A stretch of DNA of 47,134 nucleotides from JAGQRJ01 sp041402045 (GTDB taxonomy: Bacteria; Planctomycetota; J058). Of this stretch, positions 45,238 to 47,134 are shown piece by piece; position 1 is the stretch's first letter, and each line of letters starts with the position of its first letter. The notes below the pieces were generated by a model. It was not told the origin of the DNA. It saw only the letters and a program-made list of their open reading frames with translations, and did not search any database. Made by a program: the position numbers and the translations under genes. Location of the stretch: the NCBI GenBank assembly GCA_041402045.1, contig JAWKSZ010000068.1, forward strand, positions 1 to 47,134. Reading direction: 5' to 3'.

Positions 45238-45929
45238 GGGCGCTGGCGCTCCTGGCGCTGCTCCTCGCCGGCTGCAGCGCCCCCTTCGACCCGGCGGCGA
45301 TCCCCGCCGCCGAGCACGTGGTCCTGGTCAAGTCCGCGCGGCTCCCGGACAAATGGGGCCCCCTGGTCTCCCGCGCGCACCACGCCTGGTTCGAGTTCAA
45401 GGACGGCCCCGACCGCCCCTGGGAGCGGCTCGAGGTTTTGGCCCAGGGCGCGATCCAGTTCGACGACATGGTGCACCGCCGGACCCTCGAGCCCGCAGAG
45501 GTCCGGCGCGGGACGCGCTGGGAGCACCCGGTGCACCTCCTGAGCACGCTCGAGGGCGCGCCCGCCCGCCGCGCGATCGGGGCCCTGCGCCGCACGGCCC
45601 GGGAATACGAGGCCCCGCGCAGGTACTTCGCCTGGCCCGGCCCCAACAGCAACAGCTTCGTCGAGCGCCTGCTGCGGCGCTGCCCCGAGCTCCACGCCGA
45701 GCTGCACCACAACTCCGTGGGCAAGGACTGGACGCTCCTCGACGGCGGGCTCACCGGCAGCGGCACCGGCGTGGCCCTCGACCTCCCGCTCCTCGGGATC
45801 CAGCTCGGCCTCGACGACGGCGTGCAGCTCCACGTCCTGGGCCTGGTGTGGGGCGTCGACCTCTGGCCCCCGGCCCTGCTCCTCCCCTTCCTCCCCCGCC
45901 TGGGCTGCCCCCAGCACGGCGCCTGGTAG
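45234..45929 (+). CDS. DUF3750-family lipoprotein
   Basis: 231 residues, GTG start. The lipobox LLAGC puts the lipid on Cys14. The family's central motif is seen as REYEAPRRYFAWPGPNSNSF, with HAWFEFKDG earlier and ELHHNSVGKDW later. The region around the PGPNSNSF motif resembles a papain-like NlpC fold, but no catalytic set is assigned. It probably works outside the inner membrane with the SGNH and M16 enzymes encoded before it. Confidence 0.82.
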   Translation: MRALALLALLLAGCSAPFDPAAIPAAEHVVLVKSARLPDKWGPLVSRAHHAWFEFKDGPDRPWERLEVLAQGAIQFDDMVHRRTLEPAEVRRGTRWEHPVHLLSTLEGAPARRAIGALRRTAREYEAPRRYFAWPGPNSNSFVERLLRRCPELHAELHHNSVGKDWTLLDGGLTGSGTGVALDLPLLGIQLGLDDGVQLHVLGLVWGVDLWPPALLLPFLPRLGCPQHGAW

Positions 45930-45979
45930 GGGGAAGCCCAGAGCCCTTCTGCAGCGGAAGCTGCCCGACACCCGCGGGC

Positions 45980-46110
45980 GGGGATAAACCCCGCCCCTAC
46001 CCCTGTGTGGCCACACGCGCTGGATGTGAGAGGCTCTGCCGATTCGCGCCCGTGGACGAAGGCCGTCCCCAACACCCTGTGGGGCAAACCCCGACTCTAC
46101 CCCTGTCTCG
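45980..46110 (+). repeat. Pair of GGGG-AAACCCC repeat units
   Basis: GGGGATAAACCCC (45980) and GGGGCAAACCCC (46081) are 101 bp apart, each followed by a similar C-rich stretch ending TACCCCTGT. The 280-bp gap between genes (45930-46209) holds nothing else except the promoter of the last gene. Confidence 0.6.
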
Positions 46111-46183
46111 CAGGACGCCTCGCACGAGCGACTGCGCGCCGACGCGTGGCGGCGCTCCCCCTCGGATCTCGGGCGAAGCGGCC

Positions 46184-46189
46184 TACACT
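46184..46189 (+). promoter_or_regulatory. -10 TACACT of the GST-like gene
   Basis: TACACT lies 20 nt before the ATG at 46210, with AGGAGAGGAGG as ribosome site between. Confidence 0.45.
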
Positions 46190-46209
46190 CACAGAGGAGA
46201 GGAGGCCCC

Positions 46210-47134
46210 ATGCCCACGTCCAAGGCTCAGTTCGCCCAGGAGACCGGCGCCGACGGCTCGTTCCAGCGCCAAGAGAGCGCGTTCCGCCGCTGGGTCACCG
46301 ACGCGGGCGAGGGCGAGACCTTCCCTGCCGAGGCCGGGCGCTACCAGCTCTACGTGTCCTTGGCCTGCCCCTGGGCGCACCGGACCCTGATCGCCCGCGC
46401 GCTCAAGGGCCTCGAGGGCGCGATCGGCGTGAGTGTGGTCGACCCCCTGCGCGACGCGCGCGGCTGGGCCTTCACCGCCCGCACGGGCCCGGACCCCTGC
46501 GAGGGCTTCGAGTTCCTGAGCGAGGCCTACGAGAAGACGGACCCCAGCTTCTCCGGCCGGGTCACGGTGCCCGTGCTCTGGGACACCCAGACGAAGCAGA
46601 TCGTGAACAACGAGTCGGCGGACCTGCTGCGCATGCTCAACCGCGCCTTCGACGCCTACGCCACGAACCCCGACCTCGACCTCTACCCCACGCACTGCGA
46701 GCGCGAGATCGACGCGCTCAACGCGCGGATCTACGACACCGTGAACAACGGGGTCTACAAGGCCGGCTTCGCCACGACCCAGACCGCCTACAGCCAGGCC
46801 TACGCCCAGCTGTTCGAGACCCTGGACGCCCTCGACGCGCGCCTGGCCACACAGCGCTACCTCTGCGGCAAGCGCCCCACCGAGGCCGACTGGCGCCTGT
46901 TCACGACCCTGGTGCGCTTCGACCCGGTCTACTACGTGCACTTCAAGTGCAACGCCCAGCGGATCGCCGACTACCCGCACCTCTCGGGCTACCTGCGCGA
47001 CCTCTACCAGACCCCGGGCGTCGCCGAGACCGTGGACTTCGCCCAGATCAAGGCCCACTACTACCGCACCCACGAGAAGCTCAACCCTAGCGGGATCGTC
47101 CCCGAGGGCCCGCGCCAGGACCTCAGCGCCCCCC
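46210..47134 (+). CDS. Glutathionyl-hydroquinone reductase (Xi-class GST, YqjG-like), 3' partial
   Basis: 308 codons are present without a stop; the family is about 320-330 residues, so only the last few are beyond the window. The catalytic Cys53 lies in LACPWAHRTL, the Xi-class hallmark, followed by VPVLWDTQTKQIVNNESADL and the C-terminal helical domain with TEADWRLFTTLVRFDPVYY. The enzyme reduces glutathionyl-hydroquinones to hydroquinones using glutathione. It is cytosolic and has its own promoter. Confidence 0.93.
   Translation, partial: MPTSKAQFAQETGADGSFQRQESAFRRWVTDAGEGETFPAEAGRYQLYVSLACPWAHRTLIARALKGLEGAIGVSVVDPLRDARGWAFTARTGPDPCEGFEFLSEAYEKTDPSFSGRVTVPVLWDTQTKQIVNNESADLLRMLNRAFDAYATNPDLDLYPTHCEREIDALNARIYDTVNNGVYKAGFATTQTAYSQAYAQLFETLDALDARLATQRYLCGKRPTEADWRLFTTLVRFDPVYYVHFKCNAQRIADYPHLSGYLRDLYQTPGVAETVDFAQIKAHYYRTHEKLNPSGIVPEGPRQDLSAP

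Overview
The window is very GC-rich DNA (roughly 70% or more by eye, strong G/C at third codon positions) from a Gram-negative bacterium. TatA, an OstA/LptC-like envelope protein, a DUF748/AsmA-like protein, an outer-membrane beta-barrel, lipoproteins and an ABC polysaccharide exporter all imply two membranes. The mix of FHA, PilZ and GGDEF proteins, PrkA/YeaH/SpoVR, MoxR/DUF58 and large families of secreted unknowns fits Myxococcota or a neighbouring lineage such as Planctomycetota. No rRNA or other phylogenetic marker is present, so the assignment stays open. No tRNA, CRISPR array, prophage or transposase was seen.

Layout. 1-4544 (+): a slipin/SPFH gene running in from the left edge, a terminator, then a coupled run of envelope genes (TPR protein, lipoprotein, FHA protein, beta-barrel, anchored unknown). 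4834-5910 (-): an unusual SIS-PilZ fusion. 6036-7736 (+): a coiled-coil partner gene and an SPFH-GYF_2 protein. 8068-14541 (+): a five-gene run headed by a deoxyhypusine-synthase-like enzyme, with an MMPL/RND exporter and a GT-C-type membrane protein. 14538-18454 (-): an unknown protein, tatA and a very large LptC/OstA-like protein. 18576-24783 (+): prkA-yeaH-spoVR plus a PAS-GGDEF cyclase and a SnoaL-like protein. 24784-25690: repeats only. 25691-26671 (-): mraZ with two small genes, away from any division cluster. 27030-29913 (+): Wzm/Wzt-type exporter and a glycosyltransferase-like membrane protein. 30025-33250 (+): three secreted unknowns. 33258-36344 (-): DUF1223, DUF748 and YihY genes. 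36439-39787 (+): MoxR-DUF58-DUF4129. 39987-40763 (+): a SEC59/DGK1-like kinase. 40764-41327: repeats. 41328-45929 (+): M16 peptidase, SGNH hydrolase, DUF3750 lipoprotein. 46210 to the right edge (+): glutathionyl-hydroquinone reductase, cut by the window end.

The most interesting points are these. (i) mraZ lies outside a dcw cluster and has three 10-bp operator repeats; a larger array with the same GTGGGG core and mostly 10-bp pitch lies between mraZ and the divergent polysaccharide exporter, which suggests an MraZ circuit controlling surface-polymer export. (ii) The SIS-PilZ fusion would join a sugar-phosphate-binding fold to a c-di-GMP receptor. (iii) Several genes lack a Shine-Dalgarno sequence and carry a -10 hexamer 6-8 nt before the start, which suggests leaderless transcripts. 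(iv) NTGA stop/start overlaps are very common and twice leave CTG as the only plausible start. (v) Two tandem arrays and a 163-bp element with perfect 35-bp inverted ends mark the repeat regions.

Caution: at least seven genes contain single-base frameshifts, many at G or C runs, and two genes have several compensating shifts. This looks more like consensus error than gene decay, so the affected genes are annotated as restored reading frames.
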